Of a DNA stretch of 64,000 nucleotides, positions 1 to 10,500 are shown piece by piece. The DNA is from a virus. The stretch spans positions 62,001-126,000 of IMG/VR virus record IMGVR_UViG_3300033141_003726; one strand, written 5' to 3'. The notes below the pieces were generated by a model. The model made no database searches, was not told where the DNA came from, and worked only from the letters and a program-made list of their open reading frames with translations. Within the stretch, counting starts at the first letter, position 1, and every line of letters starts with the position of its first letter. A program made the position numbers and the translations under genes.

Positions 1-1
1 T

Positions 2-199
2 GTAGATTATTCTTTAATTGATATTGATATATCCAGATTTGATATATTAATAAGCAAAGTTTATAATAATCAAAGATACAAAGATTTAATACTCGATATT
101 AATAATATCGATTATATTTGGAATCAAGAAATAGGACGAACAATAATTTTTCCTACTAAATCTGATTTAGAAAGGTTTATCGAAGATTTTATAGAATAA
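2..199 (+). CDS. 3' end of an unidentified tail or baseplate protein (partial)
   Basis: The frame is open from the first bases of the window to a TAA at 197-199, giving the last 65 residues of a protein whose start lies outside. The tail of the protein reads TIIFPTKSDLERFIEDFIE. The stop overlaps the ATG of the hub gene (TAATG), so the two genes are translationally coupled. Its position just before a hub gene suggests a small baseplate or tail-initiator protein; phage proteins in this place often end with a similar 'FP' strand and helix. No domain can be assigned from the fragment. Confidence 0.75.
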   Translation, partial: VDYSLIDIDISRFDILISKVYNNQRYKDLILDINNIDYIWNQEIGRTIIFPTKSDLERFIEDFIE

Positions 200-1383
200 T
201 GAAATACTACGGATATAATATAAAATTAAAAATTAATAAGAGCGTTGATCTCGATGATCCTAGTCTTTACTCTTTTTCTCTTACAGATAGTATCTTCAAC
301 TTACTTAATTTCGGCACTATATCGTTCTATGATATAGGCGGACATTTTAGAGAATTTCTAATATTGGAAAACGGCAATGAAGTAAATGTAACTTTTGGTA
401 GAGGGGAGACAATTAATAAATGTAATTATAATATAAAAAGTAACAGTATAGATAGAACAGAGAGTACAAATAGTATAACAGGAGAAATAAAAACAAAAGT
501 AGAACATGCTTGGGGATCAGCAGATGAAAAAATAAAAAGCATTGCTTACGATGATACGATATCTAATATAATTTTAAAACTTGCGAATAGCTATCAATTT
601 AAAAATAAAGATATTACTACAACTCACGATAGAGATATTTGGTATCAACCTTTATTAAATGATATTGATTTTATACAACAACAGTTATTGCCTAATGTGT
701 ATTCAACTTCAAGTAGCGATACTCCTTTATTTTGTTATACCACATACGATAACAATATTCACCTTATTAGCGCAAAAGAAATGTTTGACAAAAAACCAGT
801 AAAAGAATTGTTTTTTACTCCTGCATCTTATAAAGAATTTGAAAGCATGATATTTGTTTTAAAACACTGGACTGTTAATTCTGATGATTATGATAATTTG
901 TTGAATCAAACCATTACTTATATAGATAAAGAGAGCGGTAGTATAATAGAAAAAACAGATAAATTTAAAGATCATTTAATAAATAAAAGCGGTAAGTTAT
1001 TTCACATAGGAGATGATAATCAAGCTAAAGGATACGAAAAATTCTTATATAAAGAAAAAGGGCAAAGAGAAAATATCTATAAAGGACAAATTATTAATAA
1101 ATTAAAAAAGAATTATTTTATAAATGAGTTGATGATTACCTGCCCCTATGATCCTAATTTAAAAGCAGGAGAAACGATAAAGTTAAATATTTTTTTATCT
1201 GGGGAGGGAAAGAATCCTGTAAGATCAAAAAGACTCAGTGGAAAATATATAATTGAAGCTAGCGAACAGATATGGAGTGCACAATTAAAGAAAGCTTTTT
1301 CTAAATTGCTTATTGGAGTACCCTCTAGCGGTACCGATCCTAATATTCCTAGTGATTATAGATATAAAGAACTTTTGGTATAA
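199..1383 (+). CDS. Baseplate hub protein (gp27/gp44-like)
   Basis: A 394-residue protein that starts in the TAATG overlap with the previous gene. It is directly followed by an OB-fold spike gene, then gp25, J-like and I-like wedge genes, which is the standard order of contractile-tail baseplate cassettes. The N-terminal half is rich in short beta strands (for example GNEVNVTFG near residue 60), and a later segment (WYQPLLNDIDFIQQQLLP) matches the kind of helix seen where hub proteins read out a user-defined frame. I infer a hub that forms the ring on which the spike sits. Low sequence conservation makes this family hard to prove by eye, so the assignment rests mainly on synteny. Confidence 0.6.
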   Translation: MKYYGYNIKLKINKSVDLDDPSLYSFSLTDSIFNLLNFGTISFYDIGGHFREFLILENGNEVNVTFGRGETINKCNYNIKSNSIDRTESTNSITGEIKTKVEHAWGSADEKIKSIAYDDTISNIILKLANSYQFKNKDITTTHDRDIWYQPLLNDIDFIQQQLLPNVYSTSSSDTPLFCYTTYDNNIHLISAKEMFDKKPVKELFFTPASYKEFESMIFVLKHWTVNSDDYDNLLNQTITYIDKESGSIIEKTDKFKDHLINKSGKLFHIGDDNQAKGYEKFLYKEKGQRENIYKGQIINKLKKNYFINELMITCPYDPNLKAGETIKLNIFLSGEGKNPVRSKRLSGKYIIEASEQIWSAQLKKAFSKLLIGVPSSGTDPNIPSDYRYKELLV

Positions 1384-1387
1384 AACT

Positions 1388-2179
1388 ATGTACAATATAA
1401 GATTATACTACGGAAAAGTAGAAGAGAATAACGACCCTGATAAAGAATCAAAAATACAGGTACGATTATTACCTGAGATGAAAGATGTAGCAAAGTCTGA
1501 TTTGCCCTGGGTACGTCCTTTTCTAGTAGAGAATATGACGGAGGAGGCAACATCTCATTGTCCTTTAGAAGAAGGTAGTACAGTTTGGGTATTCTTTTTA
1601 GACGAGTACTTTAAATATGGCTTTTACATTAAAGCAACTTTTTTAGATGATTTATTTGATTATGACTCTGTAAAAAGCGATATTGATTCTATAAGTGATT
1701 TAGACTCTCAATCCTATCCTCAACCGAAGTTTACAAGATATAAAGACGGAACTATAGTATTTCACAATTCTGAGACAGGGGAGACAGGAATTTATCATAA
1801 AAGCGGTTCTTATAATGTAATCGATAAAGATGGAAATGTTTTTTCTTATTCAACCGGAGATATTAAAATTTATAATGATAATGGCTCAATCACAATAGAT
1901 TCTAACGGGGAGATAGAATTAAATAATTCAAATACTTCTACCTTTACTGTTAAGAATGGAAGTTTTGAATTTGATGGCAATGCAAAAAGTTTAGTTAAAT
2001 ATGAAGATTTAATTACCGCATTGGATTCAATGTTTACTCAAATTCAGACCATGGTAATGATTGATCCTCTTACAGGAGTTGCAGGGCCACCTCAAGCTCC
2101 TTTTAATCAAATGAAAACCACTATTTGGGATGCTATCAAAACTAATGCTAAATCAACTACAATAAAAACTCAATCATAG
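1388..2179 (+). CDS. Baseplate spike protein with OB-fold (gp5/gpV-like)
   Basis: 263 residues from ATG 1388, five bases after the hub stop; the reading frame is open further upstream but that extension lies inside the hub gene. Residues 1-95 resemble the OB-fold of gp5/gpV/VgrG spikes (NIRLYYGKV, then SKIQVRLLPEM and LPWVRPF, and a glycine-rich VWVFFLDEY strand). After residue 130 come short repeated beta strands (GTIVFHNSETG, GDIKIYNDNGSI, GEIELNNSN) typical of a trimeric beta-helix needle. The last 60 residues are helical. The protein probably forms the membrane-piercing tip at the centre of the baseplate. There is no lysozyme domain, unlike T4 gp5; the cell-wall enzymes are encoded separately. 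Confidence 0.7.
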   Translation: MYNIRLYYGKVEENNDPDKESKIQVRLLPEMKDVAKSDLPWVRPFLVENMTEEATSHCPLEEGSTVWVFFLDEYFKYGFYIKATFLDDLFDYDSVKSDIDSISDLDSQSYPQPKFTRYKDGTIVFHNSETGETGIYHKSGSYNVIDKDGNVFSYSTGDIKIYNDNGSITIDSNGEIELNNSNTSTFTVKNGSFEFDGNAKSLVKYEDLITALDSMFTQIQTMVMIDPLTGVAGPPQAPFNQMKTTIWDAIKTNAKSTTIKTQS

Positions 2180-2185
2180 AAAATT

Positions 2186-2201
2186 TTACTAATATATTAT
2201 A
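2186..2201 (+). promoter_or_regulatory. TNACTAAT motif upstream of the gp25-like gene
   Basis: TTACTAAT at 2186-2193 followed by ATATTATA and then the ATG at 2202. No Shine-Dalgarno sequence lies between. The same core occurs before six other genes here. It could be a late promoter giving a leaderless or nearly leaderless mRNA. Confidence 0.45.
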
Positions 2202-2609
2202 ATGGCAATAAAAGACATTAAAGAAATAGATTATCCTCAAGTTTATGATCTAGATTATAGGGGCGGGATAGACGCCCAAGGGTTTATAAGGGAAACTTGG
2301 GGCGATAGGGCTCTAGTAAATAGTCTTAAATTATGGATTTCTTCTTTTAAAGGGGATTTAATTAATAATCTCAATACGGGAGGAAGAGTTGTACAACATC
2401 TTCTAAAACCTATGCGTCAAGTGGATATACAAAATTTCAAGCAATCGATTCGTGATGGCATAGCAATGGATTACGGCCCCACTTTAAAGATAAAGAAACT
2501 CGAAATAACACCCAATTATGAAGAAAGGGTGTTTGAAATTTATATGGAAGTTTATTCAAAAGAATTAAAGTATGTTACAGGATTATATGAAAAAATAAAA
2601 GGAGTTTAA
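2202..2609 (+). CDS. Baseplate wedge protein gp25-like (GPW/gp25 family)
   Basis: A 135-residue protein of the size of T4 gp25 and P2 gpW. It carries the family pattern of an N-terminal strand, a helix with the R-x-x-W region (RETWGDRALVNSLKLWI), a RVVQHLLKPMRQ segment corresponding to the conserved RPF/F-G region, and an antiparallel strand pair (LKIKKLEITPNYEERVFEIYM). It helps initiate sheath assembly on the baseplate in related phages. There is no Shine-Dalgarno site; instead a TTACTAAT motif ends eight bases before the ATG (see the motif entry). It is followed four bases later by the J-like gene. Confidence 0.75.
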   Translation: MAIKDIKEIDYPQVYDLDYRGGIDAQGFIRETWGDRALVNSLKLWISSFKGDLINNLNTGGRVVQHLLKPMRQVDIQNFKQSIRDGIAMDYGPTLKIKKLEITPNYEERVFEIYMEVYSKELKYVTGLYEKIKGV

Positions 2610-2613
2610 AAAA

Positions 2614-4509
2614 TTGGATTTTTCTTTTAATAGTATAAAAGATAGAATAATAACAAGTTTAAGAAGTAAGTCCGAATGGGCAAATATACTTTATTTCTCC
2701 ACCAATATGCGGCTTATTGAAGCAGTTGCAAAAGAGATTGAAGAGTTGGCTAGGTATGATGAATATTTAACTAGAGAAACAAAATGGGATTTAGCTAGAA
2801 ACAAATCATCTTTAGTAACGCAAGCTGCAGTACTGGGATATAAACCTCATAGAAAAATAGGTGCTAGGCAAAAATTGTGGGTTAGTTCTAAAGAGAAAGC
2901 GTTTTCTCCTGAGTGGAATCAATATACGGTTTATGAAGCAGGAGATGTGGTACGCTATGGTGAACAAAATACACTGTATGAAGCGCTAGTAGATAATCAA
3001 GGAGTGGAACCTACTAACACTAATTACTGGAAAAAAACCACTGCCGTTCATTCTTCTGTTATAGGTATTCCTAAATACAGCATATTTAAAACAGAAAATG
3101 ATATCTATTTTACATCAATGAGCTCGGTTGATTTGCTTACTACTGAGAACTATGCAGAAATTGATGTAGTACAGGGCATACCGAGAACATTTACAACTAT
3201 TGCGCAAGGTTTAATTTATGAAGAAATAGAAATAGAAAATGATAGTATAGATAACAGTTTCTATGAATTAAGAGTTAATAATGATCTTTGGACAGAATAT
3301 AATGATATTAGACAGGCCGAAGCTGATGATAAAGCTTACCAAATATTAAATAAATTAGATTTTACAGGAATTATTATTAGATTTGGAAATAATTTAACTG
3401 GGAAAAAATTAAGTGCAGGCGATACCATAACTTTTAAATATGTAGAAACTTTAGGGGAACTAGGTGATGCGTTATCTAAAGGTGTCGTAAATACTGTTGT
3501 CTCCACTCTAGTAGACAATAAGGGAGAAACTGTTGATGGATATTGTTATAACGATGAAGTTATATCGGGCGGTAAGGATGTAGAGCATATAGAGGATATA
3601 AGAAGTAATGCAAAATATACGTTCCAGTCTGGTTATAATGTAGTAGGTAAAAACGATTACAAAATATATCTATTAAATAATTTTGATTTTATACAAAAAT
3701 GCGTTGTATGGGGAGCGTATGAACAGAACATTGATGATGGAAAAGACCCTTGGGATTGGATCTCTACTCAAGAAAACCTTGTCTACATTTCAGCATTTAC
3801 AACAGGAGAAACCCCTACTCAATTACAAAACAATCAAAAAGTGGAGATAATACAAGATATAAATGAAAAGAAGCCCCCTACTGATATTATTATTTTTAAA
3901 GATGTTGTATTCGTTAATATGATCTTTAACACAACAGCCTATTTATCAAGTACCACCTATTTATTGTCAGAAACTAAAACACTCTTAGAGCAAGCTATCC
4001 AAGAGGAATACAATATTACAAATTTAGATTTTGAACAAAATATCTATGAAACAAATTATAAAGCTTTTATCGATAATTTTGATGAAGTAAGGTATCATAA
4101 TACAACTATACAATTTTATAATGTTGAAGACTTTACAAGTGGAGACTATAGTCAAGCAATTCCTTACGAAGCTAGCGCAACTGCTATTATGATTCCTGTA
4201 AAAACAAAATCGGTATACGTTTATATTAAAGACACTTCGGATGAAGATGCTACATACGTTCATATAGGAACAGATAATGGTGGAGGGGGATTTAATCCAA
4301 CAGAAGGATATGATTTAAGTGGAAGTACTATTAACTATAATACAGGAGCAATTCAAATAAAAGAGTCTTCAGGAATGAGTGGAGATTATTCTAAATATGA
4401 AATGAAAGTGGTATATAGCACATCGGAAGATGATTTAATTTTACAGGGCAGAAATCATATTTTCTATTTAAGAGAAGTTAATGTTGAAACTCTTTATCTT
4501 ACCGAATAG
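2614..4509 (+). CDS. Baseplate J-like wedge protein (gp6/gpJ type)
   Basis: 631 residues. The start is a TTG at 2614, nine bases after AAAGGAG; the first ATG in frame would cut off the conserved helical N-terminus. Residues 1-80 (ILYFSTNMRLIEAVAKEIEE, YLTRETKWDLARNKSSL) have the helical character and the A-x-x-L-G-Y region of baseplate J proteins, which build the wedge ring. Residues about 100-141 look like an inserted carbohydrate-binding module of the CBM5/12 type: YTVYEAGDVVRYGEQ, then LYEALVDN and a PTNTNYWK end. The C-terminal 200 residues are beta-rich and may be a separate domain. The gene sits between gp25 and the I-like gene, as in P2-like and T4-like cassettes. Confidence 0.7.
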   Translation: MDFSFNSIKDRIITSLRSKSEWANILYFSTNMRLIEAVAKEIEELARYDEYLTRETKWDLARNKSSLVTQAAVLGYKPHRKIGARQKLWVSSKEKAFSPEWNQYTVYEAGDVVRYGEQNTLYEALVDNQGVEPTNTNYWKKTTAVHSSVIGIPKYSIFKTENDIYFTSMSSVDLLTTENYAEIDVVQGIPRTFTTIAQGLIYEEIEIENDSIDNSFYELRVNNDLWTEYNDIRQAEADDKAYQILNKLDFTGIIIRFGNNLTGKKLSAGDTITFKYVETLGELGDALSKGVVNTVVSTLVDNKGETVDGYCYNDEVISGGKDVEHIEDIRSNAKYTFQSGYNVVGKNDYKIYLLNNFDFIQKCVVWGAYEQNIDDGKDPWDWISTQENLVYISAFTTGETPTQLQNNQKVEIIQDINEKKPPTDIIIFKDVVFVNMIFNTTAYLSSTTYLLSETKTLLEQAIQEEYNITNLDFEQNIYETNYKAFIDNFDEVRYHNTTIQFYNVEDFTSGDYSQAIPYEASATAIMIPVKTKSVYVYIKDTSDEDATYVHIGTDNGGGGFNPTEGYDLSGSTINYNTGAIQIKESSGMSGDYSKYEMKVVYSTSEDDLILQGRNHIFYLREVNVETLYLTE

Positions 4510-4520
4510 GGGCGTGATGA

Positions 4521-5936
4521 ATGGACATAACTAAGAATTTGCCTAAAATAATGAGAGGGAATTCCTTTTGGACTCAATTTGTTGAGAGCATTAAAGATGA
4601 ACTTCTTAATATTCAAGCAGAAATAGAAAAGAAGAAAAATTTTTATAATGTCAAAGAAATTGATTCAATAGAAGAATTAACTGATATAAATAAGTCCTTA
4701 GGTACAGAAGTTGATTTAACTCTTTTTGAAAACAAAACCACAGAAGAACAAATTAACTATATGAAGCAGGAGACCGAAGGAATTACTTATAAGATAAGAA
4801 CAAAAGGTGTGTATGATTATTTTCAATATGTATTTAATAGAATTTACGAAAGAGGCAATCTATATATCGCTTATGTAACCGATACCGATTATATCTTTAA
4901 AGCGATTGATTATAAAAGAACTTTAAGAGAAGTAAAAAATCATGATTTTTCTACACCTTTTGTAAAAACTTATAATGTGTTTCCTTTCTTTGACTTAACA
5001 GTAGATATACAAGGACTAGATGATATCCCGGTAAAACATTTAGATGAAGACCCGACATGGTATTTAGACTCTGATTTATTTGAGTCTACAATTAAAATTA
5101 CCAATCATATTATGGTTGAATTTATATTAGATGAAATAGTATCACAATTTGATAATAGCATAAGTGGTAATTTCTTAATTACAGAAGAATATTTTAGATA
5201 TTTAGAACGGGCTACAGAATACGGAAGAAGAGTAAGCGATATTCCTCATATAGGGGGGCAATTAACATTATTAACAGATATGAGCGGGGATTATAATGTT
5301 ATATATGACATTGAAGCATACTGTAGAACTACAGAATATTTAAATGATGAAGAAGATTTTATTTATCTATTAGCCGGAAATGATAATGATGGGTTTTTTT
5401 ATAAAAAAGAAATTAATTTTAATGAACGATATACAGATTCTAAAACAAATCCCACATATTTTATGATGCAATCTTATATTCCAGCTAGGGAAATATATCC
5501 GGATATAATAGCACAAGGAGATGGAGTTAATACCACTTTTGATAGCAATACTTACGGATTATTAGAGCATCCTGAGATAGTTCCTAATACTTTTAAAGTG
5601 CTCTATGTGCATAATGCAACTAATTATGAAGGGTACGATGATGGGAATGGTAATATAACAAGTGATGATGGAAGTACACACGGTTCAATCACCTATGCTA
5701 CGGGAGCTTATACTATAATAACCTATGACGATGGGGAGGAGATAAGTTATGCCCCTGATGATGGAACTAATATCGAAACAAGATATAAAACTAAAAAAGA
5801 TTTAAAAATTTCTAAGATAAGAGTATTAAATAGCGATGAAAATGCAGTAATAGAAGGAAATTTTCCATTAGTTCAATTTTATAATGAAAATAATTATTTA
5901 AGCATACAATGTATTGTTTATAACAGCGAGAGTTAG
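4521..5936 (+). CDS. Baseplate wedge protein, P2 gpI / gp7-like
   Basis: 471 residues starting at ATG 4521, ten bases after the J-like stop, with GGGGCG upstream as a weak ribosome site. The N-terminal 120 residues are helical (ITKNLPKIMRGNSFWTQFVE, then LLNIQAEIEKKKNFY) and contain a RTKGVYDYFQYVFNRIY segment like the R-G-T helix of tail protein I, which joins J in the wedge. The rest is beta-rich and acidic, with repeated DDGNG-type loops near residues 370-410. The place in the cassette supports the call more than any single motif does. Confidence 0.6.
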   Translation: MDITKNLPKIMRGNSFWTQFVESIKDELLNIQAEIEKKKNFYNVKEIDSIEELTDINKSLGTEVDLTLFENKTTEEQINYMKQETEGITYKIRTKGVYDYFQYVFNRIYERGNLYIAYVTDTDYIFKAIDYKRTLREVKNHDFSTPFVKTYNVFPFFDLTVDIQGLDDIPVKHLDEDPTWYLDSDLFESTIKITNHIMVEFILDEIVSQFDNSISGNFLITEEYFRYLERATEYGRRVSDIPHIGGQLTLLTDMSGDYNVIYDIEAYCRTTEYLNDEEDFIYLLAGNDNDGFFYKKEINFNERYTDSKTNPTYFMMQSYIPAREIYPDIIAQGDGVNTTFDSNTYGLLEHPEIVPNTFKVLYVHNATNYEGYDDGNGNITSDDGSTHGSITYATGAYTIITYDDGEEISYAPDDGTNIETRYKTKKDLKISKIRVLNSDENAVIEGNFPLVQFYNENNYLSIQCIVYNSES

Positions 5937-5942
5937 GATAAC

Positions 5943-5957
5943 ATACTAATATTATAT
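5943..5957 (+). promoter_or_regulatory. TNACTAAT motif upstream of the collar-type fibre gene
   Basis: ACTAAT at 5945-5950 followed by ATTATATAAT. Here the gene start at 5981 is about 30 bases further on and has a normal AAGGGAG ribosome site, so this copy is placed like an ordinary promoter -10 region. Confidence 0.45.
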
Positions 5958-5980
5958 AATATACAAAGGGAGAAAATTTA

Positions 5981-7591
5981 ATGAGTAGAAATATAACAGA
6001 TTTTGGAACTCAAAAAATCTATTTTGATTATGCTGCTCCGGCAATATCGGAAGAATTTAATAATATAATGCATAAAGTAGTGAGAAGCGGTTTATATAGA
6101 GGGGGTAGTTTATCAGTTGAGTCAACATCACAAGTTAGAATATCCCCAATGGTTGTATTTATAGAGAATTCTAATAAATCTAGTGCTGATTTATCAGTAC
6201 GAATTGAAACCACTGAAGATATAGTTCTAAATATAGACGAAACCGACCCATTTGTGATTTGTCATTATGAATGGTATAACGATCCTGTCTCTTACATGGA
6301 AGTTAAAACAGTAGCAGGAGGTTTAATAGGAGAGTACGATTTAATACTGGGAAGTGGGGTTTTTACTAACGGGGATTTAACTGGATTTGATACAACCGAA
6401 AGAGATTATATATCTTGGGATGCTGATACCACTAGATTAGGAGAGTCAGCTACGATAGTAAGTTCCCCATCCGGAGGAACTCAAACTAATTTAAGCGGGG
6501 AAACTGATATAGTAACTGCAATACAAGAAGTGTTCAACAGATTGATTGATTTAAGTGGAGTAGAAGACGATGCGGTTAAGAATCGACATATTGATTTTGG
6601 CACTTCAGCAACTCAAATAAACAGTAATGATATTCCTATAGGAAAAAATATAACCACCGGCGGTACAATAGATAGTGTTACACAATCCGATATTACTTCC
6701 AATGTTATTGAAATACTGTTTGATGCTTTAGCTGATTTAAGTGGAGCAGATGACAATTCTGTAAAAGAACGACATGTTGATTTTGGTACAGGACAAAATC
6801 AAATTGACGGGGATTTACTTCCTCTAGGAACCGCAATATCTAAAGTAATTTCAGAAGCTACTAATGTAGATTTTGCTAACAGTAAAAAAATAAGAGAAGC
6901 CCTGAAAGACACTATAGATAGAATTGCTCAAGTATCAGATCAAGTAACTACGAATAAAAACAGCATAAGTTCTTTACAGACAGATGTAAATACAAATAGC
7001 GATAGAATAGATAAGACCTATGGAATTCCTGTAGGAACTATAATGATGTTTGACGGAAGTAATTGGCAAGATGATGTTACTCTGCCTGGATGGTATGCTT
7101 GTGTAGCCGCAAATAGTGTACACGGAGCTCCTGATTTAGAAGATAAATTTATAAGAGGAGGCAGTAAAGGAACTAAAGGAGTTGACTATGGAGTAACAGG
7201 AGGTAGTGATACTGCTACTTTAAATAGTAATAATCTACCTCCTCATACTCATAGTATTAGTTTATCTCACAATGCAAGTATAGGAGCTACAGCTCCCAGT
7301 CACAGTCATGGAATGGCACATACGCATAAATATACGAGATTTACCGTTGATTATCATCGTACTACTGTTGTTACAGAAAATATTAACAAGTTATGGGCAG
7401 GCCGGTCTGAGGTAAATACAGGCGGTTCAAGTAGTGCAAATACAGGTGTTTCTGCACCATCGCATAGCCATTCTATTTCTATTAGCAATCATTCTGGTAA
7501 TACAGGGAACGGGGGGTTTGCTAATTCAGCATTTAGCATCGTTCCCCAATATTATTCTGTTATCTATATAAGAAAGTGTTATCAAAGGTAA
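5981..7591 (+). CDS. Short tail fibre with phage collar domain and HxH metal-binding motifs
   Basis: 536 residues. The N-terminal 200 residues probably attach to the baseplate. Two related repeats (LVIDL-type helix, then DLSGVEDDAVKNRHIDFGT near residue 195 and DLSGADDNSVKERHVDFGT near 255) point to a repeated shaft unit. A coiled region (SSLQTDVNTNSDRIDKTYG) leads into a phage tail collar domain from about residue 348 (GIPVGTIMMFDGSNW, GWYAC, DLEDKFIRG). The end has HxH motifs near residues 421, 441-448 and 494 (PPHTHSI, SHSHGMAHTHK, SHSHSIS), as in T4 gp12, where histidines bind metal inside the trimer. It ends with the common PQYYSVIYIRK strand. The likely role is receptor binding. Confidence 0.8.
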   Translation: MSRNITDFGTQKIYFDYAAPAISEEFNNIMHKVVRSGLYRGGSLSVESTSQVRISPMVVFIENSNKSSADLSVRIETTEDIVLNIDETDPFVICHYEWYNDPVSYMEVKTVAGGLIGEYDLILGSGVFTNGDLTGFDTTERDYISWDADTTRLGESATIVSSPSGGTQTNLSGETDIVTAIQEVFNRLIDLSGVEDDAVKNRHIDFGTSATQINSNDIPIGKNITTGGTIDSVTQSDITSNVIEILFDALADLSGADDNSVKERHVDFGTGQNQIDGDLLPLGTAISKVISEATNVDFANSKKIREALKDTIDRIAQVSDQVTTNKNSISSLQTDVNTNSDRIDKTYGIPVGTIMMFDGSNWQDDVTLPGWYACVAANSVHGAPDLEDKFIRGGSKGTKGVDYGVTGGSDTATLNSNNLPPHTHSISLSHNASIGATAPSHSHGMAHTHKYTRFTVDYHRTTVVTENINKLWAGRSEVNTGGSSSANTGVSAPSHSHSISISNHSGNTGNGGFANSAFSIVPQYYSVIYIRKCYQR

Positions 7592-7594
7592 GGT

Positions 7595-10500
7595 ATGGGT
7601 ACTGAGCAGTTTGATGATATAGTTGGGAAAAAGATAAAATCTAATCTTGAAATAACCACTGAGGAAAAATATCCCGGTAATCCCGAGTACGCTAACAATG
7701 TAGATGGAGATTATACTAATGCAATTGGTGATGCGGTTGAAGCGTATGTCAATGGAGAAGAAACTCAACCACCCGATATTCCTCAATGGGATTCCCCAGC
7801 TTACGACTTAGAAATAATAGAAGATGGAACGGGTCTAAAAAAACCTAAAATTACACTTCACTGGATTGATACATCTTCTGATATATTAACAGAAAATTTT
7901 CTTATTTATAAGACAGATAACTCGGGTGGAACTTTTGGTACTTTAACCTTATATGATAAAATACCAGCGGATGAAACTGATTACGTAGATGAAAAATTAT
8001 CTTTTAATACAGGATACCGTTATGCAATAAGAGCGGAAGATAGATTTCTAAATCGTTCTGATTTAACAGATTATCAGGAGATTACAACTCCTACGGTTCC
8101 TGAACCATCTCGACCTACTGATAAAATCGTAACAGGTGCCGGGGTAAAACAAATCGGTTTAAAATTTCAAGGATCGCCATCTTTTGAAGATATTTTATAT
8201 TACCAAGTTGAATCAAGAAGTGCTACGGCAGATCCAGATGGATACGGTGGTTATGAGGTACCTGCATCTCCTTCTTGGGGAGATTGGGAAGTAATAAATC
8301 AATCTCTTTCTACTCGAATAATACATGAAAATTTAGACTATACTAAATGTTATCAGTATAGATACCGCTCGGTAAATTCTTACGGAGTATCAGGGAGTGC
8401 AAATAGCGAAGAAGGACATAGTGAGCTATTATCAGATATAGTTATCCCGCTAAAAGTAAAAAGAGATGACTTAGATTGGGATATCCAGGATCAAATAGAT
8501 GGTAAATTAGATTATTATATAACACATTCTTCACAAGACCCTAAATATCATCCTGTTTACGGTTGGCCTGATACAAGTAAAGACGATTTAGATCATCATA
8601 GGGATATTTGGTATCAAATCGATACTGGGCTAAAAAAAGTTTTTAATGGTTATACTGGACTATGGGAAAATCAACCAAATATAACTAAATTAACTATTGC
8701 CGATGATAATGTCCTTACTCCTTCCGAGAAATTAATATTAAAGAAAGAATGGAATACGATAGCTAAAGAAAAAATAGTATTACTTACTCAATTTGGTTTA
8801 AAAGAAGGAGAAATCGGTGGTGTTGAAACCGAGAAATATAACTACATAAGCGCTTATAATACACTAGATAGTTATCTAAATAATATAATAGATGGAATTC
8901 TTAAAGAATCAAACTACTTACAAGTAATAGAAGATATTGCAGGAGCTACGGCCAGAGATGATGGGTTTATCTTTTTATTCTTTCAAGATTCTACTCCTAC
9001 AGCAAATGGAGCAGGAGATTTATGGATAAATACCGAAGATGAGTTAGATATTCTTTATAAATGGAACGGCTCAAATTGGATAGAACAGACAGGTGTTTCA
9101 GAAGAGGATAGATTAAAAATAGTTTCATTAAAACAAACAACGGGTAGTGATGATGAGATTGTAATTTATTTTCAAGATTCAGAGCCTAGTATTCCCGCAT
9201 CCGATGAAGATGACCTGTGGGTAGATACTGACGGTGGAGATTATCTCTACAGACATACTTCTGGAGGAACATGGGAGATAGTCGAATCTGCTATTCTAGA
9301 CATAAACGGTGAAGAGCTAAGAGGAAAGTTTAGAGATTATTATGATGCAAAACAAGAATTAGTCAAAGCGATATCTGACGTATCCGCTGATGATATGAGA
9401 ACAAGATTTGTAAATAATACCTATATGATCGATATCGAAAATGATAAAATAGACAGTACAACATACTTTGTAGATTTCATAAATAATGTTACTAGAACCT
9501 CTATTAAAGTCTATTCAGTAAAGGACGAGGATAAAAACAATTTAACTGGCCTCCAAGCAGATGATTTACTAGTTGCTACAGATACATTTAAAGAGTATCG
9601 ATACAATGGAGCGTCTTGGGAAGAGTTAACAGAGACTAATACTGATTTTTTGCGAGCATTTATTGATGCTGATCATTTGAGAACAATTTACATTCCTGCC
9701 TCTGATGCTGACTTACCAAGCTTTTATCAGGCTAGAGACTTACTTATCCCCACAGCTACATTTTCTAATAATGATGGTTCTACTACTAAAGAATTTCAAA
9801 AAAATTCTGTATATATTACCACAGTAAATGAAATTAGCGCATTTAATAACGCCCACTGGGGATTAAGTATAAAATATACCGATGATACGCTAGCCAAGTA
9901 TAAAACATCGGTATTTGATTCTCCACCTAATTGTGAATATAATGCGGGGGAAGAACGATGGGAAGTTAATACAAGTCTAGGCGATAGTTATGTAAGTGAA
10001 GATATATTTGTGCCAGGGCAGGAATATGTAATTTTTGATGGGAGTACAACAAAAACATTTGATAAGGGAGAGGTTTATGTAGCTAGCATAGCGGATGAGG
10101 AGGCGCATAGAAGAGATGGCTATCCGTTTGTAAATACTCATTGGGAAAGAAAATTAAGATTCAGTCAAGAACTGGATGATATAACAGAAGATAATAAATT
10201 AAGTCCTACTGAAAAGCTAGCTACAAAGAAAGAGTGGGAGATAATTAGAAAAGAGTATCCTTCGATAATAGAAGAAGCTGTAGAGCAGGGGGTAAATACT
10301 TTTAGTTTTAAATCGGCTTACGACGAATTAGATGATTACCTGAATAATGAAAGTACAGGATTATTAAATGATACGAGCACTACTTCTGATATCGTAGGCG
10401 ATACTTTTAGATCCAAGTTCAGTAATTATTACGATGAAAAAGCTAAAATTCTTAGATCGATAGCGTATATGGCGTCTCAAGACGCTTACAGTGGAACTGA

